Shown: positions 1 through 8,716 of the stretch, piece after piece
Layout: the number at the start of each line of letters is the position of its first letter
Numbering within the stretch: the first letter of the stretch is position 1
DNA from: Planctomycetota bacterium
GTDB taxonomy: Bacteria; Planctomycetota; UBA1135; GCA-002686595
DNA length: 64,000 bases
Direction: 5' to 3'
Assembly: GCA_021413885.1 (NCBI GenBank)
Contig: JAIOPM010000057.1
Location: 1-64,000, forward strand
Position numbers and translations under genes: made by a program
The notes under the pieces: generated by a model
Databases searched by the model: none
What the model was told of the DNA's origin: nothing
What the model saw: the letters and a program-made list of their open reading frames with translations, nothing else

Positions 1-1
1 G

Positions 2-2068
2 CCCGCGCCGCGCTTCGTCGACGCGAGCACCGGAGCCGCGCGGATCCTTCCTGCGTCAGCGGCGCCGTCCGAAGTGCGCCTCGAATCGCAGGACGGCACG
101 CTCTTGCTCTCGATCCAGGCGAACGACGGCGTGACGAACACGCTCACCGATGCCCCGACGCTCGCCGGCCACGCGACGGCGCGCGTGCTGATCACCGCCG
201 GTTCGAACGGGCTCGCGCTGCCGACGACCGACCTGCACTTCGTCGACGAGGATTGCGAGACGCACGCGATCCTCCTTCCGGCGCTGACGCTCGCGCCGGG
301 TGAGCAGCACTGCTGTTGGATCTCCACCGTCGGCGCGACGTACTTGGGCGATCCGTCGGAAGGCGCGGCGAACCTCGACATCCTCGAACGCGGGCTCGAG
401 CCGCCGTGGAAGACGCGCCAACCCGGCTTCGAAGTCGACGTCTTCGCGGGCGGCTTCCAATTGCCCGTCGCGCTCGCGTTCGTGCCGAACGCCGGCCCCG
501 ATGCCGACGATCCGTTCCTCTACGTCGCCGAGCTCTATGGCCGCATCGCGGTGGTGTCGCGCGACGGCACGGTCGGCACGTACGCGAGCGGCCTGCTCGA
601 TTTCAATCCGACGGGCGCGTTCCCCGGTTCCGGCGAGCAAGGCGTCGGCGGCCTCGCGGTCGATCCGACGACCGGCGACGTGTTCGCGACCATGCTCTAC
701 GCGTCGCCCGGCAATCCGACCGTGCACTGCCCCAAGATCGATCGCTTCTCGAGCGTCGACGGCGGCCGCACCGCGGCGGTGCGCACGACGATCCTCGACC
801 TGGCGAACGAGCCCCAGGCGCAGTCGCACCAGATCTCCAACCTGACGCTGACGCCCGACGGAAAACTCCTATGCCACATGGGCGACGGCTTCGCGACGCT
901 CGCCGCGCAGAATCTCGATTCGTTCCGCGGCAAGATCCTGAGGCTCGAGCTCGACGGCTCCGCGTGTGCGGACAATCCGTTCTACGACGCGAACGATGGG
1001 ATCAGCGCGCGCGACTACGTCTACGCGTCGGGCCTGCGCAATCCGTTCGGCGGCGAGTGGCGCGCGGCCGACGGCCACGCGTACGTTGTCGAGAACGGGC
1101 CGACGGTCGATCGCTTCGCGCGCCTCGTCGCCGGCCGCAACTATCTGTGGGACGGCAGCGACGCGAGCATGGCGAACTTCGCGCTCTACAACTGGAATCC
1201 CCCGCACGCGCCGGTCGGCCTCGCGTTCGTGCAAGCGGAGACGTTCGGCGGCAGCGGCTTCCCCGCGAGCTCTCTTGGTCACGCCTTCGTCGCCGAATCC
1301 GGATCGACGTACGCGAAGGGCTTGCAGAACACCGGCAAGCGCGTCACCGAATGGACCCTCGACGCGAACGGCGAACTCGTCGCCGGTCCGAGCATCTTCC
1401 TCGAGTACGCGGGCTCCGGTCGCGCGACCGCGTGCGGCCTCGAGGCGGGGCCGGACGGGCTCTACGTGACCGAGCTCTACGCCGATCAAGGCGCCAACGC
1501 GATCGAGCCCGGCGCGCGCATCCTGCGCGTTCGCTACGTCGCGCCGCCCGATTGCAACGGCAACGACATCGACGACACGTGCGATCTCGCGAGCGGCACG
1601 AGCTCCGATGTCAACGCGAACGGGATTCCCGACGAGTGCGATTGCGCGGGCACGACGTATTGCACGGCAAAGGTGAACAGCAAGGGCTGCACGCCGACGA
1701 TCGCCGCGACCGGCGCGTTGACGGTCGGAGCGCCCGACGACTTCGTCGTGCGCGCGACCAACGTGCTCAACAAGAAGAACGGACTGCTGATGCGCAGCAG
1801 CGCGGCCGCGAACCTCACGTTCGGCGGCGGCAAGCTCTGCGTGCAGCCGCCGATCCATCGTTTCCCGCCGACCAACTCGGGCGGCTCGACGACCGGCCTC
1901 GATTGCTCCGGCGTGTTCGCGCAAACGGTGAGCGATGCTTACCTCGCGAGCAACGGGATCGTCGCCGGCACGACCGCGTACTTCCAATTCTGGTCGCGCG
2001 ATCCGGGCTTCTCGGTACCGAACAACATCGGCTTGACCGACGCGTTGAAGGTTCTCGTCTGTCCGTGA
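2..2068 (+). CDS. Secreted PQQ-dependent sugar dehydrogenase-like (GSDH) beta-propeller protein, 5' end cut by window
   Basis: The frame is open from the first base of the window, so the true start and any signal peptide lie upstream; 688 codons are visible. The middle (about residues 145-500) looks like the six-bladed propeller of glucose/sorbosone dehydrogenases: 'LPVALAFVPN', 'LYVAELYGRIAVVSRDG', 'GLRNPFGGEW' and 'EYAGSG' follow the order in that family. At about residue 517 is an Asp/Asn-rich Ca-binding stretch (DCNGNDIDDTCD ... NANGIPDECD), a motif I associate with planctomycete exoproteins. Residues 551-688 form a Cys-containing domain that begins YCTAKVNSKGC and ends in a terminal CP; the same domain ends the proteins at 52144-53580 and 53584-55275. 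The protein is probably exported and may oxidise sugars with PQQ, but the substrate is unknown and the propeller could be only structural. Confidence 0.82.
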   Translation, partial: PAPRFVDASTGAARILPASAAPSEVRLESQDGTLLLSIQANDGVTNTLTDAPTLAGHATARVLITAGSNGLALPTTDLHFVDEDCETHAILLPALTLAPGEQHCCWISTVGATYLGDPSEGAANLDILERGLEPPWKTRQPGFEVDVFAGGFQLPVALAFVPNAGPDADDPFLYVAELYGRIAVVSRDGTVGTYASGLLDFNPTGAFPGSGEQGVGGLAVDPTTGDVFATMLYASPGNPTVHCPKIDRFSSVDGGRTAAVRTTILDLANEPQAQSHQISNLTLTPDGKLLCHMGDGFATLAAQNLDSFRGKILRLELDGSACADNPFYDANDGISARDYVYASGLRNPFGGEWRAADGHAYVVENGPTVDRFARLVAGRNYLWDGSDASMANFALYNWNPPHAPVGLAFVQAETFGGSGFPASSLGHAFVAESGSTYAKGLQNTGKRVTEWTLDANGELVAGPSIFLEYAGSGRATACGLEAGPDGLYVTELYADQGANAIEPGARILRVRYVAPPDCNGNDIDDTCDLASGTSSDVNANGIPDECDCAGTTYCTAKVNSKGCTPTIAATGALTVGAPDDFVVRATNVLNKKNGLLMRSSAAANLTFGGGKLCVQPPIHRFPPTNSGGSTTGLDCSGVFAQTVSDAYLASNGIVAGTTAYFQFWSRDPGFSVPNNIGLTDALKVLVCP

Positions 2069-2114
2069 CGACGTCGCTCTTGGCGCCGCGGACGAAGCGC
2101 GGTGCAATGGAGCG

Positions 2115-2888
2115 ATGAGCCCCGCACCGAAGAAGGCGCGTTACGAGCGCGAGTTGCGCGCGCTGCAGATCGAGCTCGTGAAACTCCAACGCGACGTGAT
2201 CGCGCGCGAGCGCAAGGTGCTCGTGATCGTCGAAGGCCGCGACGCCGCGGGCAAGGACGGCTTGATCCGCACGTTCACCGAGCATCTCTCGCCGCGCGAG
2301 ACGCGCGTCGTCGCGCTCGGCAAGCCGACGGATCGCGAGAAGTCGCTGTGGTACTTCCAACGTTGGGTGCCGCATCTCCCCGCCGCCGGCGAGATCGTGT
2401 TCTTCAACCGCAGCTGGTACAACCGCGCCGGCGTCGAACGCGTGATGGGTTTCTGTGACGCCGAGGAGCTCAGCGAGTTCCTCGAGGACGTGCCGCGCTT
2501 CGAGCGCATGTTGCAGCGCGCCGAGATCGAGCTGGTGAAGTACTACCTCGACGTCTCCAGGGGTGAGCAGGCCGAGCGCTTCGACGAACGCCGCGGGGAT
2601 CCGCTCAAAGCCTGGAAGATCTCGCCGATCGACGCGACCGCGCAGAAGCATTGGAAGGACTACTCGAAGGCCCGCGACGAGATGCTGACGCGCACGTCGA
2701 GCCCCCACGCACCGTGGACGATCGTCCGCGCCGACAAGAAGAAGCGTGCGCGGCTCGAGACACTACGCGACCTGCTCGAACGCCTGCCGCCCAAGGAGAA
2801 GCGCAAGAAGTCGCGCCCTCGCCCGAACCGCCGCGTGGTCTTCCGCTTCGACCCGAGCATGCTGAAGGACGGACGACTCGCGCCGTGA
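2115..2888 (+). CDS. ppk2: Polyphosphate kinase 2 (PPK2 family, class I)
   Basis: PPK2 enzymes transfer phosphate between polyphosphate and nucleotides, usually forming GTP or ATP from the diphosphates. The 257-residue protein has the PPK2 Walker A signature GRDAAGKDG near residue 41 and the second signature FFNRSWYNRAGVERVMGF near residue 96, both highly specific for the family. At the Walker B position this copy reads FNRSW, where many members have FDRSW. The 'FDERRGDPLKAWKISPID' stretch also matches. Length fits a single-domain class I enzyme. The ATG at 2115 has a weak GGAG just upstream and lies 46 bases after the previous stop. The next gene starts at an overlapping GTGA, so translation is coupled. 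The C-terminal tail is rich in Lys and Arg. Confidence 0.93.
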   Translation: MSPAPKKARYERELRALQIELVKLQRDVIARERKVLVIVEGRDAAGKDGLIRTFTEHLSPRETRVVALGKPTDREKSLWYFQRWVPHLPAAGEIVFFNRSWYNRAGVERVMGFCDAEELSEFLEDVPRFERMLQRAEIELVKYYLDVSRGEQAERFDERRGDPLKAWKISPIDATAQKHWKDYSKARDEMLTRTSSPHAPWTIVRADKKKRARLETLRDLLERLPPKEKRKKSRPRPNRRVVFRFDPSMLKDGRLAP

Positions 2889-3460
2889 CTCCGCGCGACG
2901 CGCGAGTTCTCGGGAGCGCTCTGCTCGCGGCAGCCGTGGCGCTGTCGGTTGTGTTGGTCGGCTTCACGCGAGACACGAGCGAACGCTACTGCTCCGTCCC
3001 AACGCCCTATCCAGTCGAAGCGGCTCCGAAAGGCTGGGCGACGTTTGAGCACGACCGCGTCCGCTTCCTCGCTCCGAAGGATCTCGTGGACGCGCACATG
3101 CTTAGCGAGGACTCGGTGGTCGGCAGCTACAAGAGTCCGTCGCTCCAAGTCGACTTCGACTTCGGTTGGTACTCCGACGATTCCTTCGCGGGTCGCTACG
3201 ACGGCAAAGTGATGCGCTCGGGCTCGCTCGAAGCGACGACGGTCGACGGTCGGCCCGCGCAGCTCGCCGCGTGGAACGACAATGCGTTTCCGCCCGAGTT
3301 CCCGAACGTCGTTGCGCTCTACGTCCCCGACGTCGATCACGCGGGCGAGGCGGTCGGCGAGGTGAAGCTCTCGTTCACCGTTGCCTACCGCGACCCCGCG
3401 GATGTCGAGATTGCGCGCCGGATCGTGGACTCGGTTTCGATCGCGCCCTCGGCGCGCTAG
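2885..3460 (+). CDS. Small exported or membrane-anchored protein of unknown function
   Basis: I do not recognise a family. The 191-residue product starts best at GTG 2885, which overlaps the PPK2 stop (GTGA); the frame is open further upstream but that part lies inside PPK2. Residues 5-25 form one hydrophobic segment (VLGSALLAAAVALSVVLVGF), so the rest should be outside the cytoplasmic membrane. The soluble part contains paired 'YKSPSLQVDFDFGWYSDD' and 'VKLSFTVAYRD' beta-type segments and ends in a predicted helix with 'ARRIVDSVSI', a form common in small secreted proteins that follow an enzyme gene. The last 86 bases are also the end of the convergent pseudouridine synthase gene on the other strand. 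A role tied to polyphosphate is only suggested by coupling with ppk2. Confidence 0.7.
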   Translation: MTPRDARVLGSALLAAAVALSVVLVGFTRDTSERYCSVPTPYPVEAAPKGWATFEHDRVRFLAPKDLVDAHMLSEDSVVGSYKSPSLQVDFDFGWYSDDSFAGRYDGKVMRSGSLEATTVDGRPAQLAAWNDNAFPPEFPNVVALYVPDVDHAGEAVGEVKLSFTVAYRDPADVEIARRIVDSVSIAPSAR

Positions 3461-4136
3461 GACTCGACTTCGGCGCGTTCGCCGCGCGTTCACGGAGAGC
3501 GACGAGATCGTGCGCGAGCGGAGCGTCGACCGAAACCTCCGCGCCCGTCCACGGATCGCGGAACGCGAGGCGCAACGAGTGCAGCGCGAGGCGCTTCGCC
3601 TTCAGCGGATCGTCGGAGCCGCGCGCGTACTTGCGCTCGCCGGAGAGCGGATGGCCCGAGTGCGCGGCGTGGACGCGGATCTGGTTCAAGCGGCCGGTGA
3701 CGAGCTCGACCTCGAGCTCGGTCGCGGCGGAAAAACGCGCGAGCGTGCGATAGCGCGTCTCGCACTTCTTGCCGAGCGCCGACACGCGCGCGAAACCGCG
3801 CTCCTCGAGGATCGGAAACTTCCACGCGCCGATCGGGGGCTCGACGCGGCCGAGCGCGAGTGCCCAATACGTCTTCGCGAGGTCGCGTTCGCGGAAGAGC
3901 AACTCGAACCGCTCGCGCGCCTCGCGATCGAGCGCGAAGAGGATCGCGCCCGACACGTCGCGATCGAGACGGTGCACGGGCTCGACGCGCAGGCCTTGCT
4001 TCGCGAGCAGCTCGATCAGATCGTGCTCCGCGCCGCCGCCGGGCACGCTCGAAACGCCCGCCGGCTTGTCGACGACGAGCCAACGCTCGGTGCGCGCGAG
4101 GATCGCGAGTTCGCCCTTCGACTTCGGTGCCTCCAT
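3375..4136 (-). CDS. RluA-family RNA pseudouridine synthase
   Basis: Isomerises uridine to pseudouridine in rRNA or tRNA. The catalytic motif HRLDRDVSGAILFA (catalytic Asp in 'RLDRD') is present near residue 55, preceded by the family's 'WLVVDKPAGVSSVPG' and followed by 'KTYWALALGRVE', 'ELVTGRLNQIRVHAAHSGHPL' pieces and 'ALHSLRLAFRDP'. No S4 domain is visible at the N terminus, so it resembles the TruC/RluC-like catalytic core alone (253 residues). The last ~35 residues are a basic, Pro/Ser/Arg-rich tail that overlaps the end of the convergent gene ending at 3460. Which uridine it modifies cannot be told from the sequence. The 159-bp palindromic element lies directly upstream. Confidence 0.9.
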   Translation of the reverse strand: MEAPKSKGELAILARTERWLVVDKPAGVSSVPGGGAEHDLIELLAKQGLRVEPVHRLDRDVSGAILFALDREARERFELLFRERDLAKTYWALALGRVEPPIGAWKFPILEERGFARVSALGKKCETRYRTLARFSAATELEVELVTGRLNQIRVHAAHSGHPLSGERKYARGSDDPLKAKRLALHSLRLAFRDPWTGAEVSVDAPLAHDLVALRERAANAPKSSPSAPRARSKPSPRSGAQSRHPRGRGRQR

Positions 4137-4150
4137 CGGTGCGGAGTCTA

Positions 4151-4309
4151 GCGGCCCGTTGAAGAAGTGCTTGCGAGCGAGAAGTCGTCCGGCCGTGTCG
4201 GATCAAGGAGCGTCGGCGCAGGCGAATTCGTGAATTCGCCGAGCCGGCGCGACGCAGAGCCGGCGCGGCCGGGCGGCTTCTCGCCGCATTGACTTCTTCA
4301 ACGGGCCGC
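4151..4309. repeat. Large palindromic element (~159 bp) with perfect 18-bp terminal inverted repeats
   Basis: GCGGCCCGTTGAAGAAGT at 4151-4168 is the exact reverse complement of ACTTCTTCAACGGGCCGC at 4292-4309. The symmetry continues inward: the left arm from about 4175 (GCGAGAAGTCGTCCGGCCGTG) matches the reverse complement of the right arm with scattered, mostly transition-type, differences. The centre at 4221-4240 is GGCGAATTC-GT-GAATTCGCC, palindromic apart from the two middle bases. The whole element therefore folds into one long hairpin. It carries no gene and sits between two genes on the minus strand. It looks like a REP- or MITE-type mobile repeat; a two-way terminator is less likely because no T-run follows. 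Confidence 0.8.
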
Positions 4310-4317
4310 CTGCGCGC

Positions 4318-6036
4318 TCACGGCATCAGCGGCGCGAGCGGCGGCGGAGCTTCGAGGACGAGCGTCTCGCCGAGCGCCGGCGGCGCGATCCGCCGCAACG
4401 CACCGTCGCGCCAGCCGACGAACGCGAGCTCGCTCGCTTCGAGTTCGACGTCGAAGTCGAGACGCAATTGCCGAACGCCGCCGTTCTCGAGCGTCGGCGT
4501 GACGCGGAAGCACGCGGTCGAGCGCACGTCCGGCGCCCCGAGCCCGCGACCGGGCGTGCGGAAGACGCGCTCGATCAGGCCGACGCCGAACGGCTCGTCG
4601 CGCGATTCGACTTCGAGCACGCGCTCGCCCACTCGCTTCAACACCAATCCGCGCCGTCCCATCTGCAACGGGAAGAAATGCGTCGACCACGCGCCGGTTT
4701 CGACGGCCCACACGGCGCTCGGTTGCAACGCAACGAGTCCGCTCGGAGCCTGCAACAGGACGACGCGCCGCTCGACGGCGTCGTGCGGCAAGTCGATCGA
4801 AGTGATTGCGGTTCGCGCGCGCTCGGCGACGTCGCGCAGCGTGAATTCGCGCACCGCGAGCGACGCGGCGGAGAGCGGAACGGCGACGACGAAGAGCAAC
4901 GTGCCGAGCGCTCGCAAACTCCGCCGCGGCGAAGCGCGCGCCGCGAGAATTGCGTGCGCGATCAACGGCGCCGCACCGATCGCCGGCACGAAGAGCAAGC
5001 GATCCGACGGCCACGTCCCCGCTTGCGGCAACAACGCGAGCAACGCGAACGTGAGCCAGAAGCTCGCGCCGCTCCAGCCGCGCGCCGCGCGCAACGTCGG
5101 AATCCAGACCGCCGCGCCGATCGCAAGCCCGACCACGACCGCGCCGAGCGTCACGCTTCCGCCAACCGACAACAGATCGACGGGGAACGGCGACACGACT
5201 CCGGCGCTCGCGCCGATCACGACGCGCACGAGGTTGGAGCTCCAGCCGAGCGGATCGCTCCACGGCGTCGGGTACGCGAGCGAGCGCATCCCGAAACCCG
5301 CGAGCGCCCACGCCGCGACATACGCGCCGCCGAGTCCGAGCGCGACGAACGCCCCGCGCGGCGCGCGTTCGCGCCAGAGGAACGCGAGCAACGCGAACGT
5401 GACGACGCCCGACTCCTTCGCCAGAGCCGCGGCGAACGCGAGTAGCAACGCGACGACGAGGCGCGCGCTCGCTCCATGCTCGACGCGCGCTCCAACGAGA
5501 ACTGCACCCAACAGCGCGATCGCTTCCACCAACGTGTTCTGATTGGCGAGCCACCCGACCGGCATCACCGCACCGTCCTCGAACGCGACGAGAGCGAGCG
5601 CAAGCAACGCAACGCGCGGCTCGAGACCGAGAACTCGATACACACGCCAAGCAAGAACGAGCACGAGCGCGAAGAGCACCAACGACACCGCATGATGCGC
5701 CGGCGCCGCGTCGCCGAAGAGTTCCCACGTCCCCCACCGCACCACGCTCGCGAGCGGCCTGAAGAATCCGCCCTTCCAATCGCCGTCCGTCCACCACGGG
5801 AACGCGCCGGCGCGCCAGAGCTCGCTCCCCTCCGCCGGCGGCACGCCGAAGTCGTACAGCGACCACGGCCGCATCGTCGGATGCTCGAGCGCGTGCGAGA
5901 GCACGGCGACGTGCACGTAGTCGTCGGCGAAGAAACCCCACGTCAGGCTCGGGGAGTGCAGCAGCACCGCGAGCGCGATCAACGCTGCGACGAGGAGACC
6001 TTCGCGGCGAGACGAAACGTTGGTGGTGAGTTCCAC
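4318..6036 (-). CDS. Polytopic membrane protein, GT-C glycosyltransferase-like (GT39/ArnT type)
   Basis: About 572 residues from the GTG at 6036 (VELTTNVSSRREGLL); the open frame runs to 6231 but that part lies inside the upstream gene and is Arg-rich, not membrane-like. The protein starts with a hydrophobic helix followed by 'GFFADDYVHVAVLSHAL', the first-loop acidic Asp-Asp seen in GT-C enzymes that use lipid-phosphate sugars. Around ten further hydrophobic helices follow, and the last ~170 residues are a soluble beta-rich region that ends at the palindromic element. The family transfers sugars from polyprenyl-phosphate donors outside the inner membrane; donor and acceptor are unknown. It overlaps no neighbour with this start and may be cotranscribed with the gene ending at 6090. 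Confidence 0.68.
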   Translation of the reverse strand: MELTTNVSSRREGLLVAALIALAVLLHSPSLTWGFFADDYVHVAVLSHALEHPTMRPWSLYDFGVPPAEGSELWRAGAFPWWTDGDWKGGFFRPLASVVRWGTWELFGDAAPAHHAVSLVLFALVLVLAWRVYRVLGLEPRVALLALALVAFEDGAVMPVGWLANQNTLVEAIALLGAVLVGARVEHGASARLVVALLLAFAAALAKESGVVTFALLAFLWRERAPRGAFVALGLGGAYVAAWALAGFGMRSLAYPTPWSDPLGWSSNLVRVVIGASAGVVSPFPVDLLSVGGSVTLGAVVVGLAIGAAVWIPTLRAARGWSGASFWLTFALLALLPQAGTWPSDRLLFVPAIGAAPLIAHAILAARASPRRSLRALGTLLFVVAVPLSAASLAVREFTLRDVAERARTAITSIDLPHDAVERRVVLLQAPSGLVALQPSAVWAVETGAWSTHFFPLQMGRRGLVLKRVGERVLEVESRDEPFGVGLIERVFRTPGRGLGAPDVRSTACFRVTPTLENGGVRQLRLDFDVELEASELAFVGWRDGALRRIAPPALGETLVLEAPPPLAPLMP

Positions 6037-6089
6037 GCGAGGCGAGTGTGTCCCGCGTGATGGCGCGCGTTCAAGCGCTCGCTCGCGCG

Positions 6090-7211
6090 TCAGGGCGCGA
6101 AACGTTGGGCAAGGTGAGCGGGAAGCAACGGACACGCGGACTTCGGCGGGAGGAACACCGTCTTGCGCAGGCGCGCGATCCCGTCGTAGACGAGGTCCGC
6201 GAGCGGCGCGGGCACCACAAGGATCGCCCACGCGGCGACGCGCCAGAATCCGCCCAACGTCGCGAGCATGCGCGCGGCGGCGCGCGAACGTAGCAAGAGT
6301 TCGTCACCCTCGACGACGACGATCGAATCGGGCAAGCGCTCGCGCTCCCTGGCGGCGATCGTCTTCTCGAACGTCTCGCCGCCGAGCGGCGCGAACCGCA
6401 GCCTCGAACCATCGCGATCCTCGGCGAGCGCGAAACGCACGACGCGGTGACAGAGCCCACAGCTCCCGTCGTAGAAGACGAAGATCGGCGCGGCTCCCGC
6501 CCGCGGACGAATCCACGCCGGATCGAACGTCAGGGCGAGCAACGCGATCGTCGCGACGCCTCCATCGTCTCCGTGCGCGAGCTCCCGCCACCCAAGGATC
6601 ATCGACGCGACGAGCACGATCCAAGCGATCGGCCGCGTCTTCGACGACAGAGCCGCGAGCACGAACGCAACTCGGAGCCCGAAGAGCCACGCGTGCGACG
6701 CGACGAATGCATCGCCACGCCGCCACTCGACGAACGCCGCGAGTCCGTGGAAGGCGACCCAGAAAACCCAGACGGTTACGAAGAGCCACGGCCGGAATCG
6801 CCAACCGCCGCCCGGATCGACTCGTCCGCGAGCAGGCCACGATCCATAGGGTGCGCGCGGCAAGAGCGCGATGACCGCGCAGAGCACGATCCACTGGAGC
6901 GCGTAGGCGGCGTCGGCGCGCGCGGCGAGGTCGTCCAGCTTCGGAACGGCGATTCCGTGCGCGAACAGCGCGATCAGCTCCTGACTCCAATGGCCGGCGG
7001 ACAACACGCCGAGACACACGGCCGTGACGCGCGAGAAAACGCCGCTGACGAACGCGAAGGCGAAGACCATCCACACGAGCGACAACAGCACGATGATCTC
7101 TGCCTTGTCCCCCGCCGCCGTGAGGAGCCAGACGATGCCCTGAGCGCCGAAGCACAGGCCGAGCGCGACGCGCACGACGCTGAACTGTCCGCCGGTCCAA
7201 CCGTTGCGCAT
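6090..7211 (-). CDS. Membrane protein with C-terminal DCC (DUF393/YuxK) thiol-disulfide domain
   Basis: Residues 1-240 hold six or seven hydrophobic helices resembling the HTTM/DoxX-like membrane region. Residues ~243-373 form a DCC-family domain: FVFYDGSCGLCHRVVRFAL carries the DGxCxxC redox motif, and 'RLRFAPLG', 'DSIVVVEGDELLLRSRAAARML' and 'PPKSACPLLP' follow in family order. The DCC family is thioredoxin-like and is thought to exchange disulfides, though its biochemical role is poorly defined. The fusion puts a cytoplasmic or periplasmic dithiol domain on a membrane channel-like body. The ATG at 7211 gives 373 residues. Its end is 53 bases before the next minus-strand start at 6036, so the two may form an operon. 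Confidence 0.82.
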   Translation of the reverse strand: MRNGWTGGQFSVVRVALGLCFGAQGIVWLLTAAGDKAEIIVLLSLVWMVFAFAFVSGVFSRVTAVCLGVLSAGHWSQELIALFAHGIAVPKLDDLAARADAAYALQWIVLCAVIALLPRAPYGSWPARGRVDPGGGWRFRPWLFVTVWVFWVAFHGLAAFVEWRRGDAFVASHAWLFGLRVAFVLAALSSKTRPIAWIVLVASMILGWRELAHGDDGGVATIALLALTFDPAWIRPRAGAAPIFVFYDGSCGLCHRVVRFALAEDRDGSRLRFAPLGGETFEKTIAARERERLPDSIVVVEGDELLLRSRAAARMLATLGGFWRVAAWAILVVPAPLADLVYDGIARLRKTVFLPPKSACPLLPAHLAQRFAP

Positions 7212-7326
7212 CGTTCGCGCGGCGCGAGCCGCAAGACCAAGCTATGACAGAGCGAGAGCCCGAGCAAACGCCGCCCGCGACGTCGATCGAGTACCATCCG
7301 CCGCTTCGCTGGAAGGAGAATCGCCC

Positions 7327-8715
7327 ATGCTGCTCGCGCTCTTCATCGCGCTCCAAGCGCCCGCCGCCGCTCCCGATGCGCTCGCCGCCGAGCGCGCGAC
7401 CGTCGAGAAGATCTTCGCCGCCGAACTCGGGGAGGGCCGAGCCCACGCGACGCTCTCCGGCCTGATCGGCGCGGCGCCGAAGCGTCTCTCCGGTTCGCCC
7501 GGCGCCGCTCGAGCGGTCGAATGGTGCCGCGCGGAGTTCGAGCGCTCGAAGCTCGACGAAGTGCGCCTCGAGAAGGTGATGGTCCCGCACTGGACGCGCG
7601 GCGCGAACGACAGCCTGGTGCAAGTCGCCGCCGACGGCACGAGTCGTCCGCTCGCGATGCTGGCGCTCGGCGGCAGCATCGGAACACCGAAGGACGGCCT
7701 CACCGCGGAAGTGATCGTCGTCAAGAGCCGTGACGAGCTCGCGACGCTCGGCGACCGCGCGAAGGGCAAGTTCCTCTTCTTCGATCAACCGATGGATCCG
7801 CGCGAGAAGAGCACCTTCTCCGCGTACGGCGGCGCGGTGTGGCAACGCGGCCACGGCGCGGTCGAGGCGGCGAAAGTCGGCGCGATCGGAGCGATCGTGC
7901 GCTCGATGACGTTGCGCCTCGACGATTTGCCGCACACCGGCTCGATGCGCTACGACGAAGGCGTCGCGAAAGTGCCGGCGGTCGCGATCAGCACGCTCGC
8001 GGCGGAAGCGCTCGCGAAGGACCTCGGTGAGGGGAAGAGCGTGCGCCTGAAGTTGAAGCTCGACTGCGCGACGCAGGACGACGTCGAGTCCGCCAACGTG
8101 ATCGCCGAGATCCGCGGCCGCGAGAAACCCGACGAGATCGTGTTGATCGGCGCGCACCTCGACGCGTGGGATGCGGGCGAAGGAGCCCACGACGACGGCG
8201 CGGGCTGTGCGCATGTCATCGAAGCGATGCGCGTGCTGCGTTCGCTCGATCTGAAACCGCGCCGCACGATCCGCGCGGTGCTCTTCATGAACGAGGAGAA
8301 CGGCCTCGCCGGCGGCCGCGAATACGCGCGCGCGCACGCGGCCGAACTCGAGCACCACGTCTTCGCCCTCGAGACCGACCGCGGCGGTTTCGCGCCGCGC
8401 GGGATCGGCGCAGGACCGGAGCTGAAGCCCGCGCTCGCGCCGCTGGTCGCGTTGCTGGAGCCGTGGGGCGCAGGAACTTGGTACGAGGGCGACGGCGGCG
8501 CGGACATCTCGACGTTGCAGCCCGCGGGCGTGCCGCTCGGCGAGATGTTGCCGGAGGACGCACGCTACTTCGACTATCACCACTGCGCGCGCGACGTGCT
8601 CGGCGAGGTCGACGAACGCGAGCTCGCCCTCGGCGCCGCGACCGTCGCCGCGACCGCGTTCTTGGTCGCCGACCACGCCGGTGCGTGGCCGCGCGCGACG
8701 GTCGAGAAGCACTGA
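7327..8715 (+). CDS. M28-family zinc peptidase (aminopeptidase-like), secreted
   Basis: The ATG at 7327 has a strong ribosome site (GGAAGGAG about 9 bases upstream), giving 462 residues; the frame open to 7204 is ignored. A short hydrophobic start (MLLALFIALQAPAAAP) is a likely signal peptide. A PA-type insert lies around residues 115-240 (AVEAAKVGAIGAIVRS). The co-catalytic zinc ligands of M28 can be read as IGAHLDAWD (His, Asp), AHDDGAG (Asp) and FMNEENG (Glu-Glu), with a later ligand set in 'YEGDGGADISTL' (Asp) and 'DYHH' (His). This order and spacing matches M28 exopeptidases, which remove N-terminal residues from peptides. The stop lies one base from the convergent neighbour's end. Confidence 0.9.
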   Translation: MLLALFIALQAPAAAPDALAAERATVEKIFAAELGEGRAHATLSGLIGAAPKRLSGSPGAARAVEWCRAEFERSKLDEVRLEKVMVPHWTRGANDSLVQVAADGTSRPLAMLALGGSIGTPKDGLTAEVIVVKSRDELATLGDRAKGKFLFFDQPMDPREKSTFSAYGGAVWQRGHGAVEAAKVGAIGAIVRSMTLRLDDLPHTGSMRYDEGVAKVPAVAISTLAAEALAKDLGEGKSVRLKLKLDCATQDDVESANVIAEIRGREKPDEIVLIGAHLDAWDAGEGAHDDGAGCAHVIEAMRVLRSLDLKPRRTIRAVLFMNEENGLAGGREYARAHAAELEHHVFALETDRGGFAPRGIGAGPELKPALAPLVALLEPWGAGTWYEGDGGADISTLQPAGVPLGEMLPEDARYFDYHHCARDVLGEVDERELALGAATVAATAFLVADHAGAWPRATVEKH

Positions 8716-8716
8716 G

